From positions 62,001-126,000 of the forward strand of contig REDI01000002.1 of NCBI GenBank assembly GCA_007693595.1: a stretch of DNA of 64,000 nucleotides. Direction: 5' to 3'. The notes under the pieces are model-generated. The model did not search any database, was not told the origin of the DNA, and saw only the letters and a list, made by a program, of their open reading frames with translations. The DNA is from Deltaproteobacteria bacterium. Lineage in GTDB: Bacteria > Myxococcota_A > UBA796 > GCA-2862545. Below are positions 55,483 to 64,000 of the stretch, piece by piece. The first letter of the stretch is position 1. The number at the start of each line of letters is the position of its first letter. The translations under genes and the position numbers were made by a program.

Positions 55483-58263
55483 TCAGGGATCCGCGCGACC
55501 GGGGTCGCCGGGCAGACGCACCGCCCTCAGGCGAAGGCTGTTCAACACCACACTGACCGAGGAGAGCCCCATGGCGGCCCCCGCGAACATCGGAGAGAGG
55601 AAGAAGCCCCATGGCGCCAGCACGCCGGCGGCCAGCGGGATCCCGAGGGCGTTGTAGGCAAAGGCGAACACGAGGTTCTGCTTGATGATGCGCAGGGTCG
55701 CATGGCTGAGCACGATGGCCCGTCCCACCGCGAGCAGGCTTCCACCCGGCAGGGTGATGGGGGCCGCCTCCGCCGCCACAGGCGCCCCGCTGGCGATGGC
55801 GAAGCCGACATCGGCGCGCGCGAGGCCCGGCGCGTCATTGACCCCGTCGCCGACGAAGCCTACGACGTGGCCTCGGGCCTGGAGCGCCTCGATGTGGGCC
55901 AGCTTGTCTTCGGGCAGAGCCCCCGCGTAGACCTCGTCGATCCCCACCGCCTTGGCGACCGTCTCGGCCGAGGCCGCGTGGTCTCCCGTGATCATCACCA
56001 CGGCCAGACCCCGCCTGCGGAGCTCGGCGACCGCCCTCGCGCTGTCGACCCGAACGGGATCCGCGAGGGAGATCAGGCCGATCACCTCGCCCTCCCGCGC
56101 GACGTAGGCCAGGGTGTGACCCAGGGCCTCCGCCGAGGAGCCCGCCGCCGCCACGGCCGTCAGGTCAAGCCCGGCTTCCTCCATCATTCGCCGGTTGCCG
56201 ACGCGAACGCAGGCCCCCTCGACCCTTCCTTGCACCCCCCGCCCCGCGATGGCCTCGACTTCGGCGGCCGGCTCGACCTCTCCGGCTGACCGCAACAGCG
56301 CGCGGGCCAAGGGGTGCTCCGATCCTCGCTCCACCCGGGCGGCGAGCTGAAGCATAGCCTGCTCCTTCCCGTCGATCGCCAAGAGATCGACCACCGCAGG
56401 CTGGCCCTCGGTGAGGGTTCCGGTCTTGTCGAGCACCATCACATCGACTTGGTGGGCCCGCTCCAGGGTGGCGGCGTCGCGCACGAGAACCCCGAGCTGG
56501 GCCCCACGGGCGGTGCCGACCATCACCGCGATGGGGGTCGCGAGCCCGAGCGCACAGGGACAGGCGATCACCAAGACCGCGACCGCGTGCACCATCGCCG
56601 TCTCCAGACCCGCCCCCAAGGCCCACCAGACAAGGAGGGTGAGCAGCGCGATCCCGAGCACGGTCGGCACGAAGACGGCCGAGACCTTATCGGCGAGCCG
56701 CTGGATGGGGGCCCGGCTTCCTTGCGCCTCGTCGACCATGCGCACGACCCGACCGATGGCGCTGTCCGTGCCGACCCGTTGTGCCTCGACCACCAGGCTC
56801 CCATGCCCGTTGAGCACCCCGCCCAAGACCTCGTCGCCCGCCTCGACCGGCACGGGCATGGACTCGCCGGTCACCACCGAGGCATCGACCGAGCTGCGCC
56901 CCTCGATCACCGTCGCATCCACCGGCACCCGTCCACCCGGCGGCACGCGGATCCGATCTCCGGGACGCACATCGGCGACCGCGACCTGCGTGCCATCTTC
57001 GAGCTCGGCTCGATCAGGTACGAGGGCGACCAGCTCGCGCAGAGCCTCGCTCGCCTTCCCCCTCGCTCGCTGCTCGAGGTAGCCGCCGAGGAGCACGAAG
57101 CCGATGATCACCGCCGCCGTCTCGAAGTACAGGTCGAGGTGCTCGCCGTGGCCTTGATGGACCTCGCCGAACGTGGCCTGCAAGAGCACCCCCATCGACC
57201 AGAAGAAGGCCGCCCAGGTTCCGATGCCGATGAGGGTGTCCATGTCGGCCTGGCGACGCACCACGGCCCGCCAGACCCCCTGAACGAAGCGCTGCCCTGG
57301 CCAGAGCAGGATGACCGCGGTGAGCCCTGCCTGGATCCACCCGTTGACAACCATGTCGATCCCGAGGTTTATCCCGACCATCGGCGCCATGGCGATCACC
57401 ATCACCACCATCGCCAAGGGACCCGTGACGAGGAGGTGGAGAGCGCTCTGCGCGCGGCGACGCTGCCGCTCCTGCTCGGCTGCGGAGGCCATCGAGACCC
57501 CATCGGACGGGGCGGGCGAGCGGTAGCCCGAACGCGCGATGGCGCGGCGGAGCGCCTCGAGATCGACCGGACCCTCGACCACCACCGTCGCGCGCTCCGC
57601 CGCGAGGTTGACGTAGCTCTCGCGCACGCCTCGAACGCTCGCGAGAGCGCCCTCGACCGCGCCAACACAGGACGCACAGTGCATCCCCAGAACCGGCACC
57701 GCGATCCGCTGGAGGCTTGGCGGTTCGGCCTTGGGTGAAGCCGGAGCGGGCTCGGAGGACGGAGCGGGCTCGGGAGCCAGGGCGGTCTCGTCTTCGACCT
57801 CCTCGGCCGCGCGGTCGGGCCCCCCCGAATCGAACTCCGCGTCTCCTCCGACCGCATACCCGGCGTCATGGATCGCCCGTTCGATCAACACAAAGTCCAG
57901 CGAGCCCCTCGACCGGACGATCGCCCGGTCTGGTCCCCGCTGGACCTCCACCTCACCGGCGAGCGGCTCGAGCGCTTGTCGAACCGAGGCGACACAGCGG
58001 CCACACCGGAGCCCGACGAGGCCGAAGCGGTGCTCGGTCGACAGGGGGGTCGCGCGCAGGTCCTGGCCCTGGAACACATCCATCACCCCTCGCAGCGCCG
58101 AAGACGACTCCTCGCCCCACCGAAGCCGAACCTCGGCCCGATCAGGCAACACGACCTCGACGGCGGAGACGCCTTCGACCTGCTCGAGCGCCTTCGTCGC
58201 AGCAGCGACGCACCCCGCACAGCGGAGGCCGTCGAGACGGAACGTATGAAGGGACGAAGGCAG
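55483..58263 (-). CDS. copA: Copper-exporting P1B-type ATPase with three N-terminal HMA domains
   Basis: About 926 residues if translated from the CTG at 58263. Three heavy-metal-associated domains: GLRCAGC (Cys15/18), GLRCGRC (Cys87/90) and GMHCASC (Cys196/199). Eight TM helices follow with the Cu+ site IACPCALG, actuator TGES, phosphorylation DKTGTLTEG, ATP-binding HP motif in SEHPLARALL and GDGVNDAPGLA. The first HMA lies upstream of every in-frame ATG, GTG or TTG after the previous stop except codons inside it. The CTG has CGAGG five bases upstream. It exports Cu+ from the cytoplasm. The gene begins 40 bases after a lipoprotein gene. Confidence 0.9.
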   Translation of the reverse strand: MPSSLHTFRLDGLRCAGCVAAATKALEQVEGVSAVEVVLPDRAEVRLRWGEESSSALRGVMDVFQGQDLRATPLSTEHRFGLVGLRCGRCVASVRQALEPLAGEVEVQRGPDRAIVRSRGSLDFVLIERAIHDAGYAVGGDAEFDSGGPDRAAEEVEDETALAPEPAPSSEPAPASPKAEPPSLQRIAVPVLGMHCASCVGAVEGALASVRGVRESYVNLAAERATVVVEGPVDLEALRRAIARSGYRSPAPSDGVSMASAAEQERQRRRAQSALHLLVTGPLAMVVMVIAMAPMVGINLGIDMVVNGWIQAGLTAVILLWPGQRFVQGVWRAVVRRQADMDTLIGIGTWAAFFWSMGVLLQATFGEVHQGHGEHLDLYFETAAVIIGFVLLGGYLEQRARGKASEALRELVALVPDRAELEDGTQVAVADVRPGDRIRVPPGGRVPVDATVIEGRSSVDASVVTGESMPVPVEAGDEVLGGVLNGHGSLVVEAQRVGTDSAIGRVVRMVDEAQGSRAPIQRLADKVSAVFVPTVLGIALLTLLVWWALGAGLETAMVHAVAVLVIACPCALGLATPIAVMVGTARGAQLGVLVRDAATLERAHQVDVMVLDKTGTLTEGQPAVVDLLAIDGKEQAMLQLAARVERGSEHPLARALLRSAGEVEPAAEVEAIAGRGVQGRVEGACVRVGNRRMMEEAGLDLTAVAAAGSSAEALGHTLAYVAREGEVIGLISLADPVRVDSARAVAELRRRGLAVVMITGDHAASAETVAKAVGIDEVYAGALPEDKLAHIEALQARGHVVGFVGDGVNDAPGLARADVGFAIASGAPVAAEAAPITLPGGSLLAVGRAIVLSHATLRIIKQNLVFAFAYNALGIPLAAGVLAPWGFFLSPMFAGAAMGLSSVSVVLNSLRLRAVRLPGDPGRADP

Positions 58264-58303
58264 GAGCGCCTCGGGAAACGAGCGGGTGGGGCCGGACGCG
58301 GCC

Positions 58304-59107
58304 CTACTCTGCCGGATCGATACGCACGACCAGGATGGAGGTCAACTCCACCAGATCATCACCGACGATCTCGCCTTCGACGAGTCCGCCTTCGTGCCGA
58401 AGCTCCCAGGCATACTTGCCCGCGTAGACGCGGAAGGTGTCGCCGCTGTCAGGCTCCCAGTCGGGGAGAATACGGAAGGGGATGGCCCGACCTTGAACCG
58501 CGCGCGCCTCGAGGGGCTGAAGGTACCAGGCCGCCACAGGCTCGCCGTCGGGGAACGGGACATCGGGCAGATCGTCGATCTCGACCCGAGCCGCCGTGAC
58601 CTTGTCGTAGCCGAACTCGTGCTCGACGTTGTCTTGCCCCACCTCGAGGAACAAGCCGGGCGCGAGCTCCAGCTCTTCGGCGACCTGGGGCGCGTCGACC
58701 CAACCATGAACCGACGGAAGGACGGCGTCGCGCGCGAGGGTATCGGGATCGTGATCGACCAGGCTCAGCGGCACGGAGGTCGCCGAGAGCTCCGGGTGCT
58801 CCCCGAAGGGTACGACGTAGAACCAGTAGTCGTCTCGGGGCAGCGGGGGGAAGAAATGGAAGGCCCCGTCGGACGAGCTGCTGTTGACCGTGAAGCAGAC
58901 GTCCATGCACATGTTGACGCGCGCCGCGACGGGGTTGCCGTCGGAGTCCGAGATGTAGCCCGTCATCTCGACTCCCTCGAGATCGGAGGGGAGGTCGCTG
59001 GAGTCGGACTCCGAGAGGTGGGAACTCTGCGAGCTGTCGGACTGCGAGGAGGCGTCGACCTCGGCACAACCCATGACCAGCGATACTCCGAGCAGCCAAC
59101 GCAACAT
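58304..59107 (-). CDS. Predicted lipoprotein with Ser-rich linker
   Basis: A 267-residue protein with lipobox VMGC and a Ser/Asp/Gln linker (ASSQSDSSQSSHLSESDSSD). A carboxypeptidase-regulatory-like beta domain (EMTGYISDSDGNPVAARVN, CMDVCFTVNSSSSDGAFHF) and a second beta domain follow. ATG at 59107 has GGAGG six bases upstream. Located 40 bases upstream of copA on the same strand. A metal-related role is not evident from residues. Function unknown. Confidence 0.72.
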   Translation of the reverse strand: MLRWLLGVSLVMGCAEVDASSQSDSSQSSHLSESDSSDLPSDLEGVEMTGYISDSDGNPVAARVNMCMDVCFTVNSSSSDGAFHFFPPLPRDDYWFYVVPFGEHPELSATSVPLSLVDHDPDTLARDAVLPSVHGWVDAPQVAEELELAPGLFLEVGQDNVEHEFGYDKVTAARVEIDDLPDVPFPDGEPVAAWYLQPLEARAVQGRAIPFRILPDWEPDSGDTFRVYAGKYAWELRHEGGLVEGEIVGDDLVELTSILVVRIDPAE

Positions 59108-59236
59108 CTTCAACCTCCGCCGAACCAGATGGCGTGGGCCTTATCACGCCACGTCCCCCTTCGCACCTCTCCCCCCCTGCCAGAAGAGCACCGATGCGGT
59201 ACATCAGCCGGAGCCAACCTCTCCTCCCCCAAGCCG

Positions 59237-59971
59237 ATGCCGATCTACCAGCTCCACGCCCAACCGCTCTTCCCCGATCCGCGCTTCGCCAACCCCTCGG
59301 GCTTGCTCGCGGTCGGCGGGGACCTCTCGATCGAGCGGCTGACCCTAGCCTACAGGCAGGGCATCTTTCCTTGGTTCTCCGAAGATCAACCCCTGCTCTG
59401 GTGGAGCCCCGACCCCCGCATGGTGCTCTTCCTCGACGAGCTCTACGTCGGACGAAGCCTCCGCAAGCGGCTGCGCAAGAGGCCCTACAAGATCACCTTC
59501 GACCGCGCCTTCGACGACGTGATCGGGGCCTGCGCCGCCATCCCCCGGCCCGGCCAGGGGGGCACCTGGATCACCGACCGCATGCAGGAGGCCTATCGGG
59601 CTCTGCATCGCGCTGGGATCGCCCACAGCGTCGAAGCGTGGAGCCCTGATGGGGCGCTGGTCGGTGGCTTGTACGGCGTGAACACCGGGCGCTGCTTCGC
59701 TGGCGAGTCCATGTTCGCCAAGGCAGACGACGCCTCCAAAATCAGCTTCGTCCACCTCTGTCTTCAGCTCCAGCGGTGGGGGGTAGGGCTCGTGGACTGC
59801 CAGATGCACACCGAGCACCTCGCCCGGTTCGGCGCGCGCGAGATCCCTCGGCAGCACTTCCTCCAGCTCCTCGAAGGCCTCGTCGAACACCCCCCCCCGA
59901 GCCTCCCTTGGCGATTCGATCCCGATGTTCTCGAAGACCTGGACCGCTCCAGCCCGGCGCCCCCAGGCTGA
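59237..59971 (+). CDS. aat: Leucyl/phenylalanyl-tRNA--protein transferase
   Basis: A 244-residue N-end-rule enzyme adding Leu or Phe to N-terminal Lys/Arg of substrates for ClpAP. FPDPRFANPSGLLAVGGDLS, AYRQGIFPWFSEDQPLLWWS, PRMVLF, GGLYGVNTGRCFAGESMF and LVDCQMHTEHLARFGA are the family blocks in order. Start at 59237 from homology. GGTAC at 59198-59202 is a possible -10 element. Confidence 0.95.
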   Translation: MPIYQLHAQPLFPDPRFANPSGLLAVGGDLSIERLTLAYRQGIFPWFSEDQPLLWWSPDPRMVLFLDELYVGRSLRKRLRKRPYKITFDRAFDDVIGACAAIPRPGQGGTWITDRMQEAYRALHRAGIAHSVEAWSPDGALVGGLYGVNTGRCFAGESMFAKADDASKISFVHLCLQLQRWGVGLVDCQMHTEHLARFGAREIPRQHFLQLLEGLVEHPPPSLPWRFDPDVLEDLDRSSPAPPG

Positions 59972-60194
59972 CCTTCCGCACCGCTCGCCCCCGTGCCGCA
60001 CGGCCAGGCCCCACGCCAAGGATCGGCGGGACGTCCGCACGCCCCCCGGCGCACAGCACCCTCCGTGACTTCGATCTGACAGCCCGCTCCCCAGGTTTGC
60101 CCAACCCCGGGTAACGGGGTCAGCGTCTTCGGTTACACTGAGGGCCGCGCTGGGCGGGCTGTCCTCGCCCGGCGCCCAACCGGGAGCCTGTTTC

Positions 60195-61904
<1,710 letters not shown>

Positions 61905-61993
61905 CTCTCGCTGCGCCGCACCGGAACGCCCCGGGTCGTCGAGCTGGCACATCACCCTGGATGTTCGTGGTGCTGCCGCGAGGACCGAACCGA

Positions 61994-62863
61994 CTACTCT
62001 TCGTCGCCCTCGCTCGACGAGGTGCGGCGGGACCGCCGCCGATGGGTCCAGTACGTGGGCTCCTCGCACGGCGGGACCGGGAAGTCTTCGTCGCGGGTCG
62101 CCATCCAGTGTTGGCGGAGCTCCGAGAGGGCGCGATCCCAGCGCGCGAGCATGGGTGGGATCGCGAACGGGACCACCAAGGCGCCATGAGACTCGGCCAC
62201 CGACCCGAGCGGGCCCTCGATCGAGAGGGGCTCGCGGCTGTAGATCCCCAGCGCGATGCCATGCTTGTCGCGATGAAAGAGGATGACCGCAGCCCCGAAC
62301 TCCAGGACCTCGCCTAGGGCGGCAGGCTGATAGTGGGCCGGCGGGCTGTCGAGCGTGGAGAAGCCCGTGAGCAGAAAGAGTCGCTCGGCCAGCGCATCGG
62401 GGAGCTCGCCCGCATCGGGGAGCACCAGGAGCCCGCGTGCCGGATCGCCCGCGGCGGCGGGACCGAGCAGCTCCGTGAGCGCGTCGAGGCCACGCAGGCG
62501 GAGCAACCACCGCACCATGGGCTCTTCGACACGGCCACCGGCCCGGTGACCCGAGTAGACCTCGACCTCGGTGGCGGCATGAGGGATGTCGGCAGGGTGG
62601 CCATCTTCCATGAAGGCGAGCAGCTCGGCACCGGGGAAGAGCGCATCGAGCAGCTCGGGGACGGGGACCTTCGACCAGGCCACTCCCCGCAGGGCGTCGC
62701 GCGCCGAGTCGTCGGAGAACTGCGCTCCGGTGATGACCACCCGATGCAGCGGGACGGGACCTTGGATGTCGAAGGGCTCGATCCAGCGCTCACGGCCGCG
62801 GCAGAGGCGGCCGGGGTCGGCGGCATCAAATTCGGACTGGCTATAGCCGAGGGCGTGGATCAT
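61994..62863 (-). CDS. Hypothetical protein
   Basis: A 289-residue soluble protein of normal composition with no signal or TM. It has an alpha/beta N-terminal part (VPLHRVVITGAQFSDDSARD, VPVPELLDALFPGAELLAFM) and a basic C-terminal end (THRRRSRRTSSSEGDEE). The ATG at 62863 has a weak SD (GGGCAGG); the frame continues upstream antisense to metG and that part is rejected. Divergent from metG by 93 bases. No family recognised. Confidence 0.6.
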   Translation of the reverse strand: MIHALGYSQSEFDAADPGRLCRGRERWIEPFDIQGPVPLHRVVITGAQFSDDSARDALRGVAWSKVPVPELLDALFPGAELLAFMEDGHPADIPHAATEVEVYSGHRAGGRVEEPMVRWLLRLRGLDALTELLGPAAAGDPARGLLVLPDAGELPDALAERLFLLTGFSTLDSPPAHYQPAALGEVLEFGAAVILFHRDKHGIALGIYSREPLSIEGPLGSVAESHGALVVPFAIPPMLARWDRALSELRQHWMATRDEDFPVPPCEEPTYWTHRRRSRRTSSSEGDEE

Positions 62864-62956
62864 GGCCTGCCCGACTAACGCACCCCGAGGGCCGGTCAAC
62901 GTCTCTGCGTTGCGCAACAGGCCCCCTCGGATACGGGGGGCGCCCTTGGAGGCTCC

Positions 62957-64000
62957 GTGTCCAACGAACGCTCGACCTACCTCACCACGCCCATCTACTA
63001 CGTCAACGGCCTGCCCCACATCGGGCACGGCTACACCACCATCGCCGCCGACGTCTTCGCGCGCTGGCGCCGTAGCCAGGGCGATCCCGTCTTCTTCCTC
63101 ACCGGCACCGACGAGCACGGCCAGAAGGTCCTGCAGACCGCCCAAGGCCGAGGCATGACCGCCCAAGAGCACGTCGATGACCTGGTCGTCCACTGGCGGG
63201 CCATGTGGGACAAGCTCCACATCGACTTCGATCGATTTATCCGAACGACCGAGTCCGATCACGAGCGGGTGGTCCAAGCGGTACTCCAGCACCTCTATGA
63301 TCGAGGTCTGATCGAGCAGAAGGACTACGAAGGTTGGTATCACGTCAACGACGAGATCTTCGTCACAGACAAGGACGTCGAGGCAGGGCGCTACCAGGCC
63401 GAAGACCTCCAGCGCATCACCGAGAGCAACTACTGGTTCAAGATGAGCGCCTACCAAGACGCGCTCCTCGATCACCTGGAGCGACACCCCGACTACATCC
63501 AGCCAACCTCCCGACGCAACGAGGTCCTCGGCTTCCTACGGCAACCCTTGGGGGATCTGTGCATCAGCCGACCCAAAGCCCGCATGTCGTGGGGCATCGA
63601 GTTGCCCTTCGACCCCGACTACGTCTGCTACGTCTGGTTCGACGCCCTGCTCAACTACCTCTCGGGCATCGGCTACCACCCCGACCCCGAGCAGGCAGGC
63701 GACTGGCAGCGGTGGTGGCCCGCGACCTACCAACTGATCGGCAAGGACATCCTCACGACCCACGCGGTCTACTGGTCCACCATGCTGATCGCCCTCGACG
63801 TGCCTCTCCCCACCACGCTGTACGCCCACGGCTGGTGGACGAGCGCTGACGGCGACAAGATGAGCAAGTCCAGCGGCAACGCGATCGACCTGGGGCTGCT
63901 CGTCCAAGAGTTCGGGGCCGACGTCTGCCGATACTTCTTCCTGCGCGAGAAGTCCTTCGGCGGCGACGGCAGCTTCTCTTACGAAGGTTTCTTGAACCGC
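62957..64000 (+). CDS. metG: Methionyl-tRNA synthetase, N-terminal part
   Basis: The first 348 residues of a class I synthetase, cut by the window end. TPIYYVNGLPHIGHGYTT carries the HIGH motif and GDKMSKSSGN the KMSKS motif. The connective peptide (YEGWYHVNDEIFVTDKDVEA) lacks the Cys knuckles of zinc-binding MetRS, so this is a zinc-free type. GTG start at 62957 with GGAGG upstream. GATAC at 62930-62934 with TTGCGC 16 bases before TACGGG may be the promoter. Confidence 0.95.
   Translation, partial: MSNERSTYLTTPIYYVNGLPHIGHGYTTIAADVFARWRRSQGDPVFFLTGTDEHGQKVLQTAQGRGMTAQEHVDDLVVHWRAMWDKLHIDFDRFIRTTESDHERVVQAVLQHLYDRGLIEQKDYEGWYHVNDEIFVTDKDVEAGRYQAEDLQRITESNYWFKMSAYQDALLDHLERHPDYIQPTSRRNEVLGFLRQPLGDLCISRPKARMSWGIELPFDPDYVCYVWFDALLNYLSGIGYHPDPEQAGDWQRWWPATYQLIGKDILTTHAVYWSTMLIALDVPLPTTLYAHGWWTSADGDKMSKSSGNAIDLGLLVQEFGADVCRYFFLREKSFGGDGSFSYEGFLNR

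Noticed and set aside
56314-57738. Plus-strand frame of 474 codons with many His and Asp
   Set aside because: Antisense to copA; the His-rich look comes from reverse reading of Met/Val/Ile codons in TM helices.
60104-60118. Hairpin CCCCG-GGTAA-CGGGG after aat
   Set aside because: No following T-run and a short stem; not enough to call a terminator.
62864-63487. Upstream extension of the minus-strand hypothetical protein frame
   Set aside because: It lies antisense to metG, which is certain from its HIGH and KMSKS motifs; the ATG at 62863 gives a protein of normal composition.

Overview
The window is a gene-dense stretch of very high-GC bacterial chromosome: about 49 protein genes, no tRNA or rRNA seen, no insertion sequence, no CRISPR. 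The inferred source is a Myxococcota-like organism. The reasons are the ten predicted lipoproteins with Ser/Thr/Asp-rich linkers, a Ser/Thr kinase, an NtrC-type regulator, a ferritin-like lipoprotein, a phosphatidylcholine synthase and a ferrochelatase carrying the internal four-cysteine [2Fe-2S] segment first described in Myxococcus xanthus. This is inference from gene content, not a phylogeny. Many reading frames stay open on both strands because of the GC content, so starts were chosen by homology plus Shine-Dalgarno spacing; several use GTG or TTG, and one (copA) appears to use CTG.

Layout. 1-930: end of an RsmC-like 16S rRNA methyltransferase overlapping an RsuA-like pseudouridine synthase. 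1591-4529 (minus): a late-acting Fe-S assembly operon, IscA/ErpA-type carrier, YgfZ/IBA57-TPR fusion, Nfu. 4689-9139: guanine deaminase, small lipoprotein, NtrB-like histidine kinase and sigma-54 activator, mostly with overlapping ends. 9156-11104: tandem promoter candidates, then a DUF3553-like protein overlapping a NYN + OST-HTH protein. 11131-14761: membrane and envelope proteins, including a convergent overlapping pair. 14771-18261 (minus): PGM1-like ATP-grasp ligase overlapping ftsH. 18463-30000: orphan CpaF ATPase, EF-hand protein, lipoproteins, Ser/Thr kinase, Xre regulator, tryptophan 2,3-dioxygenase, flavin reductase-like protein and an E2-like acyltransferase. 30006-37043: a 2345-residue repeat lipoprotein. 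37160-44605: ferrochelatase, a membrane protein, sbcDC. 44721-50047: secreted nuclease, CotH-like lipoprotein, S9 peptidase. 50177-52472: a CHT1-like choline transporter followed by phosphatidylcholine synthase. 52494-64000: ferritin-like lipoprotein; a minus-strand run of lipoprotein, copA, fmt, rpe; then aat, a TonB-like Pro/Glu-rich membrane protein, a hypothetical protein and the start of metG.

What works together. The choline transporter and Pcs make a complete import-to-phospholipid route. The IscA, YgfZ and Nfu proteins match the mitochondrial ISCA-IBA57-NFU1 late branch, and the window holds at least one predicted Fe-S client (the ferrochelatase). The guanine deaminase is co-encoded with a nitrogen-regulation-type two-component pair. 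The ATP-grasp ligase and FtsH are translationally coupled, which raises an untested modification-and-proteolysis idea. The giant lipoprotein switches from ten Cys-paired repeats to a strict alternation of Cys-paired and Cys-free repeats.
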